Origin: Terriglobia bacterium
Lineage (GTDB): Bacteria > Acidobacteriota > Terriglobia > Acidiferrales > UBA7541
Direction: 5' to 3'
Assembly (NCBI GenBank): GCA_020073705.1
Contig: JAIQES010000019.1
Location: 1-64,000, forward strand
Length of the DNA stretch: 64,000 nt
Part shown: piece by piece, positions 53,989-62,136 of the stretch
Numbering within the stretch: position 1 is the first letter of the stretch
Layout: every line of letters starts with the position of its first letter
Made by a program: the position numbers and the translations under genes
Notes under the pieces: model-generated
The model's input: only the letters and a program-made list of their open reading frames with translations
What the model was told of the DNA's origin: nothing
Databases searched by the model: none

Positions 53989-54458
53989 TTTTGTCCTCGC
54001 AGCTCCGTTGCGGCCTGGCGAATCGCTTTCAGGATCGGCAAGTAGCCCGTACAACGGCACAAGTTGCCATTCATGTGCGCAACGATCTCCGCGTCTGTAA
54101 CGTTACTATTTTCATCCAGGAGCGATTTCGCAGCCAGAATCATCCCCGGCGTGCAGAATCCACATTGAAATGCGAAGTTATCGAGAAATGCCTGCTGCAA
54201 CGGGTGCAGGCGTCCCGATTCGTCCGCCAATCCTTCAATCGTAGTGACCCGCTTGCCACGGACCTCATAGGCAAGGAAGGTGCAGGCGCTCACGGGAAGA
54301 TCGTCGACTAGCACCGTACAGCTGCCGCACACTTGGGCCTCGCAGGATACTTTCACTCCCGTCAAGCGGCAGCGTCCTCGCAAAACCTCAGCGAGCGTTT
54401 CTCTCTGCTCAATTTCGAGGATGGTCGGCTTTCCGTTCAACTCGAAGCCAATATTCAC
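53985..54458 (-). CDS. [2Fe-2S] small subunit of the molybdenum hydroxylase, set 1
   Basis: The 157-residue subunit carries two [2Fe-2S] clusters that pass electrons from Mo to FAD. The ferredoxin cluster ligands are CEAQVCGSC with a later Cys in SACTF. The second cluster has CGFCTPGMI and CRCTGY, all intact. Its stop overlaps the GTG of the large subunit, and its start overlaps the stop of the CoxG-like gene (ATGA), so the set is translationally coupled. Confidence 0.94.
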   Translation of the reverse strand: MNIGFELNGKPTILEIEQRETLAEVLRGRCRLTGVKVSCEAQVCGSCTVLVDDLPVSACTFLAYEVRGKRVTTIEGLADESGRLHPLQQAFLDNFAFQCGFCTPGMILAAKSLLDENSNVTDAEIVAHMNGNLCRCTGYLPILKAIRQAATELRGQK

Positions 54459-54922
54459 GAGCGCTCCTTTGCAAATTGCCCCTGGATGTTTCTTGCGAAC
54501 TCGGCGAAAGCTTGAGTCGTCCTCCGCCGAATCGGAACTGCGCCGAGCGTTGCAAGTTTACCCAACACTTCAATGGACGCTTCGAAATGCATTTGCGTCC
54601 CGGACAATGCAGGGCTCAAGGCAACCTGCATGGACCCGGTCATGCGGTTCAATCCCATCGCATCGGCGCCCTTGATAGTGGCTTTCAACAACGATGGTTC
54701 CACGGTTTCGGTGATGCACACGTCTAAATTCATTGTGATTTTGAACGGGCCAATTCTCTCGCTCACTTTGGCGGCGTACGCTTCCTTTCCCTCTTCATGC
54801 AAGGGTGCGACGCTTTCGACGCCTGCCAACAGACCCGTTAGACGTGGTGTGTCGCGCAGCAGCTTCCAAACTTCCTCGACCGAAGCGCTGAGAGGCAACT
54901 CTTCTGCGAGCTTCAACAGCAT
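54455..54922 (-). CDS. CoxG-like SRPBCC protein, set 1
   Basis: The 155-residue protein belongs to the CoxG family with an SRPBCC fold (LLKLAEELPLSASVEEVWKLL, split; DTPRLTGLLAGVESV). CoxG has been reported to bind menaquinone or to anchor CO dehydrogenase to the membrane, although here the hydrophobic C-terminal helix expected for anchoring is not obvious. It leads the minus-strand set. Its role with non-CODH hydroxylases is unknown. Confidence 0.85.
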   Translation of the reverse strand: MLLKLAEELPLSASVEEVWKLLRDTPRLTGLLAGVESVAPLHEEGKEAYAAKVSERIGPFKITMNLDVCITETVEPSLLKATIKGADAMGLNRMTGSMQVALSPALSGTQMHFEASIEVLGKLATLGAVPIRRRTTQAFAEFARNIQGQFAKERS

Positions 54923-54951
54923 TGTGCGACCCGCGCCAATTTTTCTATCTC

Positions 54952-55062
54952 CTAGAGTTCCTTGGGGAGCGAATAAAGCGGCAGTGTCTTTCCCGGCGGA
55001 AGACCTTCCTCGACGGCATTGGCCAACTTCACACTCATCGCCAACATCATCAGTTCTTTCAT
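54952..55062 (-). pseudogene. Short fragment of an unrecognised gene
   Basis: ATG 55062 to TAG 54954-54952 reads 36 residues with a protein-like ending (AMSVKLANAVEEGLPPGKTL, then LYSLPKEL). The same frame stays open upstream to about 55114 with a natural-looking sequence (ARGKYGTRDFEYKPE) but no start codon. I take it as the C-terminal remnant of a gene, or a very small gene. It lies 29 bases before the CoxG-like gene of set 1. Confidence 0.3.
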
Positions 55063-55191
55063 TTCTGGTTTATACTCGAAATCTCTTGTACCATATTTTC
55101 CGCGAGCTGTCTGCGCCTAACTCACCACGGCACTGTCTAGCATTTCTGCTGACGGTTGAGTTGGGTGTGCTCCGGTTAAGGAAAACTTTAG

Positions 55192-56037
55192 ATGCAGGAA
55201 AACATCCAAATGGGAACTTTTGAGACTTCTGATGGCTGCGCCATCGAGTTTACGATACGCCCTGCGCGGGACCCTGGCGCACGGCGGATCGTATTGATTC
55301 ATTCTTTGGCGCTCGACCGCAGCATCTGGGACGGCGTTGCGGCGAGACTTGCCGGCCAGGCGGAAATCTTAACCTACGACTGCCGTGGACACGGACGTTC
55401 CGGGCGGAATGCTGCGCCGTTCACAACGGAGCTTTTCGCGCGGGACCTGGCGGAACTTCTTGACCACGTGGGCTGGCCGGCCGCCGCGGTTGCAGGTGCC
55501 TCGATGGGCGGGTGCGTTGCTCTAGCGTTTGCCGGGCTGTATCCGTTGCGGGTAAGCGCCCTGGGGTTGATCGACACGACGGCTTGGTACGGTGAGGACG
55601 CTCCCAAGAAGTGGCGCGAGCGCGCCGCCACGGCCCGCTCAAAAGGCCTTGCGGGAATGATCGAGTTTCAGTCTACGCGATGGTTCAGTGACCATTTTCG
55701 CAGTTCGCATCCAGAGGTGGTCAAAGCAAACAGCAGGATATTACTGGCCAACGATGTGGATTGCTATGCCGCGACTTGCATCATGCTCGGCGACGCTGAC
55801 ATGCGGCCATATCTTCAGTCACTGCGCATGCCGGTCGCGGTGATCGTGGGTGAAGAGGACTATGCCACGCCTCCGGCTATGTCGCGGCAGTTGCATGAAG
55901 CGATTCACGGCTCCACGCTCACGATACTTCCGGGCGCGCGGCACCTCACTCCGATCGAGAGTCCAGAACAGATCGCTTCGCAGCTTCTGGCACTCCTACA
56001 CGGCGTTGGCTCTCAACAGGGGGCAGCCGAGGAATAG
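55192..56037 (+). CDS. Alpha/beta hydrolase (3-oxoadipate enol-lactonase-like)
   Basis: The 281-residue protein has the alpha/beta hydrolase triad: the nucleophile Ser in GASMGGC, the acid near VGEEDYATPP, and His in GARHLTPIE. The oxyanion part IHSLALDRSIWD and YDCRGHGRSG look like PcaD-type enol-lactonases. Substrate is not certain. It faces away from set 1 and leads the plus-strand set 2 by 134 bases, so it probably handles a product of ring opening or an amide/ester substrate. Confidence 0.85.
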   Translation: MQENIQMGTFETSDGCAIEFTIRPARDPGARRIVLIHSLALDRSIWDGVAARLAGQAEILTYDCRGHGRSGRNAAPFTTELFARDLAELLDHVGWPAAAVAGASMGGCVALAFAGLYPLRVSALGLIDTTAWYGEDAPKKWRERAATARSKGLAGMIEFQSTRWFSDHFRSSHPEVVKANSRILLANDVDCYAATCIMLGDADMRPYLQSLRMPVAVIVGEEDYATPPAMSRQLHEAIHGSTLTILPGARHLTPIESPEQIASQLLALLHGVGSQQGAAEE

Positions 56038-56171
56038 GCAACGCGCGAAATCCGTCCGTGCTTGACTGATGAGATGAGAAGTCGAGTTCGTCGAGTACTT
56101 GCTCACGGACACGAGGGCGTGTAAGGTTGTTTCAGATTACTTTGCATTTTCTTGAGAAGGATTGACTAAGG

Positions 56172-56645
56172 GTGGCCCTACAAAGCGCAGGAGAAGTCAG
56201 CGTCGACGCAGACCGAGCGGCTGCATTCGGTTTCGTCTCGGACCCGTTGCGTTTGGCCCAGTGCGTTCCAGGATGCCATGATCTACGGGAAATCTCCCCG
56301 GGACGCTATTCGGCGATCGTCACAAGCAAGGTCGCGTTTATTACACTTAGTTTCAAAGTCATGGTTGAGATTGTGAAGATCGAGCCGCCCGATGCGATTG
56401 AAGCGAAGATCACAGGTGACGCCATTGGGCTTGCCGGCCGCGTTGTCGCGACCGCCGGGCTGCGGCTCGGAAGTGCCGGCGACGGCCGCACGGCAATCTC
56501 CTACTCGACCGATGTTGTCTTGACGGGGAAGCTGGGTGGGCTCGGCGAATCCGTCTTTCGAGCTAAAAGCGCCGAACTCGCGCGGGAGTTCGCAACGAAC
56601 CTGAAGGCTGCCATCGAGAAAGAGCCGCGGGAGATGCACGCTTGA
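56172..56645 (+). CDS. CoxG-like SRPBCC protein, set 2
   Basis: This 157-residue protein is a second CoxG-family member and differs clearly from the copy at 54455-54922. Its fold markers are ADRAAAFGFVSDPLRLAQCVPGC and VEIVKIEPPDAIEAKITGDA (split), with LGGLGESVFRAKSAELAREFATNLK near the end. Translation starts at GTG 56172. Its stop overlaps the TTG start of the FAD-subunit gene (TTGA), so it is coupled to the hydroxylase genes. Confidence 0.85.
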   Translation: MALQSAGEVSVDADRAAAFGFVSDPLRLAQCVPGCHDLREISPGRYSAIVTSKVAFITLSFKVMVEIVKIEPPDAIEAKITGDAIGLAGRVVATAGLRLGSAGDGRTAISYSTDVVLTGKLGGLGESVFRAKSAELAREFATNLKAAIEKEPREMHA

Positions 56646-57520
56646 AAAACTTCGAACTGGTTGAACCATCTACCATCGACGAAGCCGTCGCCCTGCTCGA
56701 TCCTGAAGACACCGGTGTGCGAGCGATCGCGGGCGGGACTGCGCTCATGCTGATGATGAAGACGCGGCTGTTCCAGCCGACTCGCCTCGTAAGCCTGCGC
56801 CGGTTGAACGGCGCGCTACGCACCGTGCGTACCGATGAAAATGGAGGGCTGCGCATCGGCGCGTTGACAACCCTCACGGAACTTGAACACTCTCCGCTCG
56901 TCGCGAAAGCCGTGCCCGTGATGAGCCGTGCTTTGCGGACGCTTTCAAACGTGCGAATTCGCAACGTGGCAACGATCGGCGGCCACCTCGCTCACGGCGA
57001 TCCCCACATGGACCTTCCGCCGATCTTGCTGACGCTCGGGGCGCGGGTCCGCGCGGTGAGCTCCCGCGGCGAACGATGGATCGATGTCGCCGATTTGTTC
57101 CTCGGCTACTACCAGACTGCGATCGCACGCGACGAATTGATCGCGGAGGTTGATGTTCCGTTGCAGCCAGTCAACGTTCACACCTGGTACGCGAAGTTTA
57201 CGGCGCTATCGGCCGATGACTGGCCTACGGTCGGGACGGCAGTCTGGTACCGCCTGGAGTCCGGCGTGATTGCCGAGGCCCGCGTCGCGGTCAGCGCGGC
57301 AACCGAGCGCCCCATGCGTGTTCCCAGCGCGGAGGCCGCACTGACCGGTTCATCTCCCACGGTTCAGATGTTTGCAAAGGCTGCGGACGCGGCAGCGGAC
57401 GAAGTGCATCCCCTGGCCGACATCCGTGGCAGCGCTGCTTACAAGCGAGAGATGGTGCGCGTGCACGTGCGCCGCGCGCTGGAACACGCCTCGCGCGCAC
57501 GATCCACAGAGGCAGAATGA
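56642..57520 (+). CDS. FAD-binding subunit of a molybdenum hydroxylase, set 2
   Basis: The 292-residue flavin subunit has IAGGTALMLMMK and IGALTTLTELEHS, followed by SNVRIRNVATIGGHLAHGDPHMDLPP (split) for FAD binding. GGHLAHGDPH replaces the more common GGNLA, a small departure. The C-terminal domain with DIRGSAAYKREMVRVHVRRAL is present. The start is TTG 56642 overlapping the upstream stop. It lies directly before the large subunit, whose ATG overlaps this stop (ATGA). Confidence 0.9.
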   Translation: MKNFELVEPSTIDEAVALLDPEDTGVRAIAGGTALMLMMKTRLFQPTRLVSLRRLNGALRTVRTDENGGLRIGALTTLTELEHSPLVAKAVPVMSRALRTLSNVRIRNVATIGGHLAHGDPHMDLPPILLTLGARVRAVSSRGERWIDVADLFLGYYQTAIARDELIAEVDVPLQPVNVHTWYAKFTALSADDWPTVGTAVWYRLESGVIAEARVAVSAATERPMRVPSAEAALTGSSPTVQMFAKAADAAADEVHPLADIRGSAAYKREMVRVHVRRALEHASRARSTEAE

Positions 57521-59919
57521 CAATACCCGCGCGATTTACAGAACCCGCTGACACAACCGTGGAAGCCCCACCCAAAGCAAAGCGTAAGGCTGCTGTGCGG
57601 CGCGAGGTGGGACGCTCCATCCCACGCCTGGAAAGTCACGCGAAGGTGGACGGCAGCGCAGAATACATCTACCACCTGCGTCTCCCCGGGATGCTGCAGG
57701 GCAAGATTTGCCGCAGCACGGTTCCTCACGGGCGGATTGTGCGGATCGACGCCAGCGCCGCCCTGGCCATCGAAGGCGTTCATGCCGTCATCACCGGTGA
57801 GGATATTCGCACGCTGATCCCAGATCCTTATTATGGGCCTGCTTTTCACGACCAGCCTATTCTCGCGATCGGCAAAGTCCGGTACGTGGGTGAGCCTGTT
57901 GCCGTTGTGCTCGCGGCCGACTTGCACGTCGCGGAAGAAGCGGCTGATCAGGTTGTGGTCGAATACGAGCCGCTTGAGCCGGTTTTCGATGAAGTTGCAG
58001 CCACAAAGCCAGGCGCGCCAATCATCCACGATTCCTTGCGCCCTGCCGGGATGTTCCCCGATCTTCAGTATCTCAAAGGGCGTTCCGGGACAAACGTCGC
58101 GCTCGACGCGCGCGTTCTCCACGGCGATGTTGAGAAAGGGTTCGCGGAGGCCGATCAGGTTTTCGAGAATGTCTTTCGCAGCAGGAAGGTCGTGCACGCG
58201 ACCTTTGAACCCACGGTGTCGCTTGCCGAGCTAAATGGTTCCAATGGATTGACAATTCACACTTCATCGCAGAGCCCGTCGTATGTCCGCGCCGAGGTGA
58301 GCCGCTTGTTAGGTTGGCCCGAAAATCGGGTGCGGGTCCGCACGGCGTTCCTGGGCGGCAGTTTTGGCGCAAAGCTCTACATCAAGCTCGAGGCGCTGGT
58401 GGCTGCCTGCGCACTTCTGGTTCGCAAGCCAGTCCGGATAGGCTTAACGATGGAAGAGGAGTTCTACACCATCACGAAGCACGGAGCGACAGTTCGGATC
58501 AAGACGGGGATGGCGAAGGATGGCCGGATTGTCGCGCGCGAAGTCGAGACGTGGTGGAACGGGGGGGCCTACGCGGACATCGGGCCGCGCGTCTCACAGA
58601 AGTCAGGCTTCACCGCCGCCGGTCCCTACGACATCGAAAATGTCTCGCTCATAAATTATGCTGTATATACCAACGACCCGCCTGCGGGCGCGCTGCGGGG
58701 TTTCGGGATTTCGCAAATCGTGTGGGCGTACGAGTGCCAAAACGACATCATCGCGCGTTCTCTTGGGATCGATCCCCTTGAGTTCCGGCGGCGCAATATC
58801 CTGCACGACGGCCGGCCACACGCGACTGGGACAATAATGACCAACGCGGAGATCGATGAGGTGCTCGATCGGCTGTCCGATCGGATGCACTGGGACGTTC
58901 TTTTCGATCATGGTTCGGGTCCAGTCCGCCGTGGTCGCGGACTGGCCATCGGGTTTAAAGCGTGCATCGCACCAACCACGTCGGTCGCAGTCGTGAATGT
59001 TTATGGCGACGGAAGCTGTTGTGTATCCTGCAGCACCGTTGATATGGGCCAAGGCTCGGATACGGCGATGGCCCAGATCGCGGCCGAGACGCTTGGAATA
59101 TCCACCGAGACGGTACGCGTGATTCATCCGGATACCGACGTGACTCCCTACGATATGGCAACGCTGGGATCGCGTTCGACGTATCACATGGGCAACGCCG
59201 TGCGGCTTGCAGCCGAGGATGCCCGTGCGCAATTGTTGCGGATTGCCGCCGCGACCCTCCAGACAGACATCGAAGAACTCGAATACCGGGATGGCGCCGT
59301 CATTTCGCGTTCTGGCGCCCGGATGACGATGCGCGGGCTCATGCTCGCGCGGTTTGGCATGCAGGCAGGAACCGTGATCGGTATGGGTACGTTCACGCCG
59401 CCATATACAAAGCCGGATCCACGGACCGGTCAGTCCCCGCAAATCACGCCATACTGGATGCTGGCAGGCGCCGCCGCCGAAATCGAGGTCGATACCGAGA
59501 CGGGTCGAATCCGCGTCACCAAACTCGTGAATGTGGGTGATGTAGGCTGCGCGATCAATCCTGCTATCGCGAAACGCCAATTGAATGGCGCGGGGACGAT
59601 GCAGCTCGGGTTTACCCTATTTGAAGAAATGCGATTCAACGAAGGGCAAGTCATCAACGCGAGCCTCGCGGACTACAAGATCCCCGGAATGCTCGATGTC
59701 CCGGAAGATCTCTCGGCTGAGCTTGTGGAGTTTCCCCACGAGCATGGGCCTTTCGGCGCCAAGGGAGTTGGCGAGACAGGCATGTTCAGCGTGTCGCCCG
59801 CGATCGCCAATGCACTGTGCGATGCGATTGGCGTGCGGATCATGGAACTGCCACTTACGCCCGAGCGTGTGCTGAGGGCGATCCGCGAATCAGAAAACCG
59901 CCCTCTGGAGAGCGAATGA
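57517..59919 (+). CDS. Molybdopterin-binding large subunit of a xanthine-dehydrogenase/CODH-family hydroxylase, set 2
   Basis: The 800-residue catalytic subunit starts with a basic, proline-containing lead, then VGRSIPRLESHAKVDGSAEYIY. Typical parts are GGSFGAKLYIKLEALVAAC, the active-site loop GALRGFGISQ near residue 391, the cofactor-binding stretch GQGSDTAMAQIAAETLG, and the catalytic Glu in GVGETGMFSVSPAIANA. It lacks the CODH Cys loop. Active-site residues differ from set 1, so the two enzymes probably act on different substrates or successive positions. Both ends overlap neighbouring genes. Confidence 0.93.
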   Translation: MTIPARFTEPADTTVEAPPKAKRKAAVRREVGRSIPRLESHAKVDGSAEYIYHLRLPGMLQGKICRSTVPHGRIVRIDASAALAIEGVHAVITGEDIRTLIPDPYYGPAFHDQPILAIGKVRYVGEPVAVVLAADLHVAEEAADQVVVEYEPLEPVFDEVAATKPGAPIIHDSLRPAGMFPDLQYLKGRSGTNVALDARVLHGDVEKGFAEADQVFENVFRSRKVVHATFEPTVSLAELNGSNGLTIHTSSQSPSYVRAEVSRLLGWPENRVRVRTAFLGGSFGAKLYIKLEALVAACALLVRKPVRIGLTMEEEFYTITKHGATVRIKTGMAKDGRIVAREVETWWNGGAYADIGPRVSQKSGFTAAGPYDIENVSLINYAVYTNDPPAGALRGFGISQIVWAYECQNDIIARSLGIDPLEFRRRNILHDGRPHATGTIMTNAEIDEVLDRLSDRMHWDVLFDHGSGPVRRGRGLAIGFKACIAPTTSVAVVNVYGDGSCCVSCSTVDMGQGSDTAMAQIAAETLGISTETVRVIHPDTDVTPYDMATLGSRSTYHMGNAVRLAAEDARAQLLRIAAATLQTDIEELEYRDGAVISRSGARMTMRGLMLARFGMQAGTVIGMGTFTPPYTKPDPRTGQSPQITPYWMLAGAAAEIEVDTETGRIRVTKLVNVGDVGCAINPAIAKRQLNGAGTMQLGFTLFEEMRFNEGQVINASLADYKIPGMLDVPEDLSAELVEFPHEHGPFGAKGVGETGMFSVSPAIANALCDAIGVRIMELPLTPERVLRAIRESENRPLESE

Positions 59920-60413
59920 TGAATGAGACACGGCGCATCATTCGGTTCACTTTGAATGGCCGCGCGGCCACGGCCAACATTGCGATTTACGAGACAGTGA
60001 TCGAGGTGCTGCAGCGTGACTTCAATCTTTTTGGAGGGCGCGAGAGCTGTGGCCAAGGACTATGCGGGTGCTGCACGGTGCTCGTAAATGGCACGGCTGT
60101 CTCCGGCTGTCTCTACCTGGCGGCGTTTGTCGACGGTGCCGAAGTGGTAACCGTCGAAGGGCTTGCCGACCGCGGCGTGCTCCATCCAATACAGCAGGCC
60201 TTCGTTTCCAAGACCGGATTTCAATGCGGGTATTGCACGCCGGGATTCATCTTGATGACAGAACAGTTGCTAAAGCGATATCCCCATCCGACCGACGACG
60301 AGATTCGCCATTACCTTTCGGGGAACCTCTGCCGCTGCGCCGCATACCCGGACATCATCGAGGCAGTCAAAGCGGCGGCCAACAAAATACAGGCTGTAGA
60401 GAGCGACCCTTGA
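59916..60413 (+). CDS. [2Fe-2S] small subunit of the molybdenum hydroxylase, set 2
   Basis: The 165-residue electron-transfer subunit has CGQGLCGCC with a later Cys for the first cluster, and CGYCTPGF with NLCRCAAY for the second. In nearly all relatives the last motif is CRCTGY; here Thr-Gly is replaced by Ala-Ala, although the cysteines stay. ATG 59916 overlaps the large-subunit stop (ATGA). It is the last gene of set 2 (order G, FAD, Mo, FeS). Confidence 0.93.
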   Translation: MMNETRRIIRFTLNGRAATANIAIYETVIEVLQRDFNLFGGRESCGQGLCGCCTVLVNGTAVSGCLYLAAFVDGAEVVTVEGLADRGVLHPIQQAFVSKTGFQCGYCTPGFILMTEQLLKRYPHPTDDEIRHYLSGNLCRCAAYPDIIEAVKAAANKIQAVESDP

Positions 60414-60528
60414 CGGCCTGGGCAAGTTTTCTTTTTGTTCTTCCACTACTCACCGCCAGCTACCCCCAGCAAATGCGACCCTAGCGCAATACAGTGACGC
60501 GCACCGCTGGCCGCTCCCATGATGTCTG

Positions 60529-61869
60529 CTAGTCTGGCAGCGATTTACCGCGCGTCTCTGGAAGAAACGGAGCAGCAACGATGCCGAGGATATAGATCAT
60601 GCTTAGGATGACTGCGGCCTTACCGTAACCACCAAAGTAGGTGATCAACGTTCCCGCGAGGAGGGGACCCAAAAACGCAACAAACCGCGGCGCGTTAAAG
60701 CAAAAGCCGATCGCGGTCCCGCGGATTCGGGTTGGATATACTTCCGGGAGCCACGTCGAGCACCACGTGTACTGGCCGAGCGAGAAGACCGCGTTAATAC
60801 CGCACACGACTAAGAGCAGCGCCAAGTTGTGCGTCCATAAGAACAGGACGGGCGTCAAGAAAAGAGCCAGAGCAAACCAAGCGATCGTCACGGGTTTGCG
60901 GCCCCAGGCATCCGCAAAGAAACCGAACCCGATGTATCCGCAGATTGCGCCTGTATTGTAAGACATCCCCGCGAGGCTTGCCCAGATCACTCCCGAAAGG
61001 CCCTGACTGACGGCAACGGAACCAACGTACGCCGGGACCCACGTCGAAATCCCCCACCAACCCAGCGTCGTCGTGGTGGACATCAAAAACGCCGCAATCG
61101 TAAGCCGCCGAGTCCCCGGATTCGCGAACAGATCGAAAAGCGTAAAACGTAGGAGGTGCCGTTCCGCCTCGTCGAGAGGCACTCCACGCTTCTGCGCCGC
61201 GACCGCTTCCCGGCGCTTCCGGTCGGATGCCGCCCACTTTTCGGGTTCATTCATGCCGCGGCGAATCCACCAGGTGGCGAGTGCGGGAAGAATTCCGATC
61301 ACATACATCCACCGCCATGCCGATGGTCCCAAGCCACTGACGAAGAACCACACGGCTGAGGCGATGAAGAATCCAATTCCCAAGCCGCATTGCATGAGTC
61401 CGGCACCTTTGCCGCGATGTTTCTCGGGCCACATCTCGGCGAGCATCGAAGTTCCCGTGCTCCATTCCGAGCCGAGCGCCAGACCGACAATGAAGCGCAG
61501 AACCATAAATGATATCCAGGACCAGGCAAGAGCAGTGAATCCAGTGACAATCGAATATGCGAGGATCGCGTAGATCAGCATCCGCTTGCGGCCGATGTAA
61601 TCGGCCACAATCCCGCCAACGATTCCACCAATCCCCCACCCCAGCAGCGTGATCGCGATCGCCGTTCCCGCATAGAATGGAATCGACGCGTAGCGCGCGG
61701 CCGGCAAGAGTTCGTGAAAGGAGAGAGACACTGTGAGAATCAGTGCGTACGTTTCGTAGCCGTCAAAGAGCCAGCCAAGATTGGCGACGATCAACGTATT
61801 CCACTGGCGCCGATTGAGCGCGCGATACCACGGTCCGGCCCGTTCGACGGCGAGGCCTGCAGTTTGCAT
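60529..61869 (-). CDS. MFS transporter, aromatic-acid type
   Basis: The 446-residue permease has about twelve membrane helices. The first-helix signature GWLFDGYETYALILTVS resembles the DGxD/E motif that benzoate and 4-hydroxybenzoate carriers (AAHS family) use for transport. The loop motif GIVADYIGRKRML is the standard MFS motif A. The protein ends in ETRGKSLPD, as sugar/aromatic porters do. It likely brings in an aromatic acid by proton symport. It converges on set 2. A decayed second copy lies at 63.7 kb. Confidence 0.88.
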   Translation of the reverse strand: MQTAGLAVERAGPWYRALNRRQWNTLIVANLGWLFDGYETYALILTVSLSFHELLPAARYASIPFYAGTAIAITLLGWGIGGIVGGIVADYIGRKRMLIYAILAYSIVTGFTALAWSWISFMVLRFIVGLALGSEWSTGTSMLAEMWPEKHRGKGAGLMQCGLGIGFFIASAVWFFVSGLGPSAWRWMYVIGILPALATWWIRRGMNEPEKWAASDRKRREAVAAQKRGVPLDEAERHLLRFTLFDLFANPGTRRLTIAAFLMSTTTTLGWWGISTWVPAYVGSVAVSQGLSGVIWASLAGMSYNTGAICGYIGFGFFADAWGRKPVTIAWFALALFLTPVLFLWTHNLALLLVVCGINAVFSLGQYTWCSTWLPEVYPTRIRGTAIGFCFNAPRFVAFLGPLLAGTLITYFGGYGKAAVILSMIYILGIVAAPFLPETRGKSLPD

Positions 61870-61941
61870 TTATCAGCCTTTCACTCGCGCGGGCTGCGCA
61901 ATTCAGTCCGCGCGCCACAATGCATGAAATGGCGGCCTTGA

Positions 61942-62136
61942 AGTTTCGTTGAAGAAGTATATCGGAGCCTCGGAAATTCCACCGCAGAAAATGCTCAACA
62001 ACGAAGCGAGCAATTCCAGGGCGCGCTGAATGAGTTCTTCGTTGACGAGGCAATAGGCTGGCAGATGATCGATGGCGAAATCGTGACGCGCGTTGGATGT
62101 TCCGCCAATACACCCTACCTAGACCGATTTATTTAA
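61942..62136 (+). pseudogene. Remnant of an AbiJ-NTD4-like gene
   Basis: On the plus strand, the frame 61942-62136 has no start codon but reads FVEEVYRSLGNS and then a stretch around FQGALNEFFVDEAIGWQMI and DGEIVTR. This is the hallmark of the AbiJ N-terminal domain 4 family (IGWxxxDGEIxxR), found in proteins linked to abortive phage infection. After DGEIVTR the likeness stops, and the frame runs into the 3' end of the UbiD gene. I take it as an internal fragment of a lost defence-type gene. Confidence 0.55.

Noticed and set aside
58603-59580. 325-codon minus-strand frame opposite the set-2 large subunit
   Set aside because: It is antisense shadow of a conserved gene.
51706-59919. Large subunits as aerobic CO dehydrogenase (CoxL form I)
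   Set aside because: Neither protein has the AYxCSFR active-site loop; they read SSYRGLGG and GALRGFGIS, as in other hydroxylases of the family.
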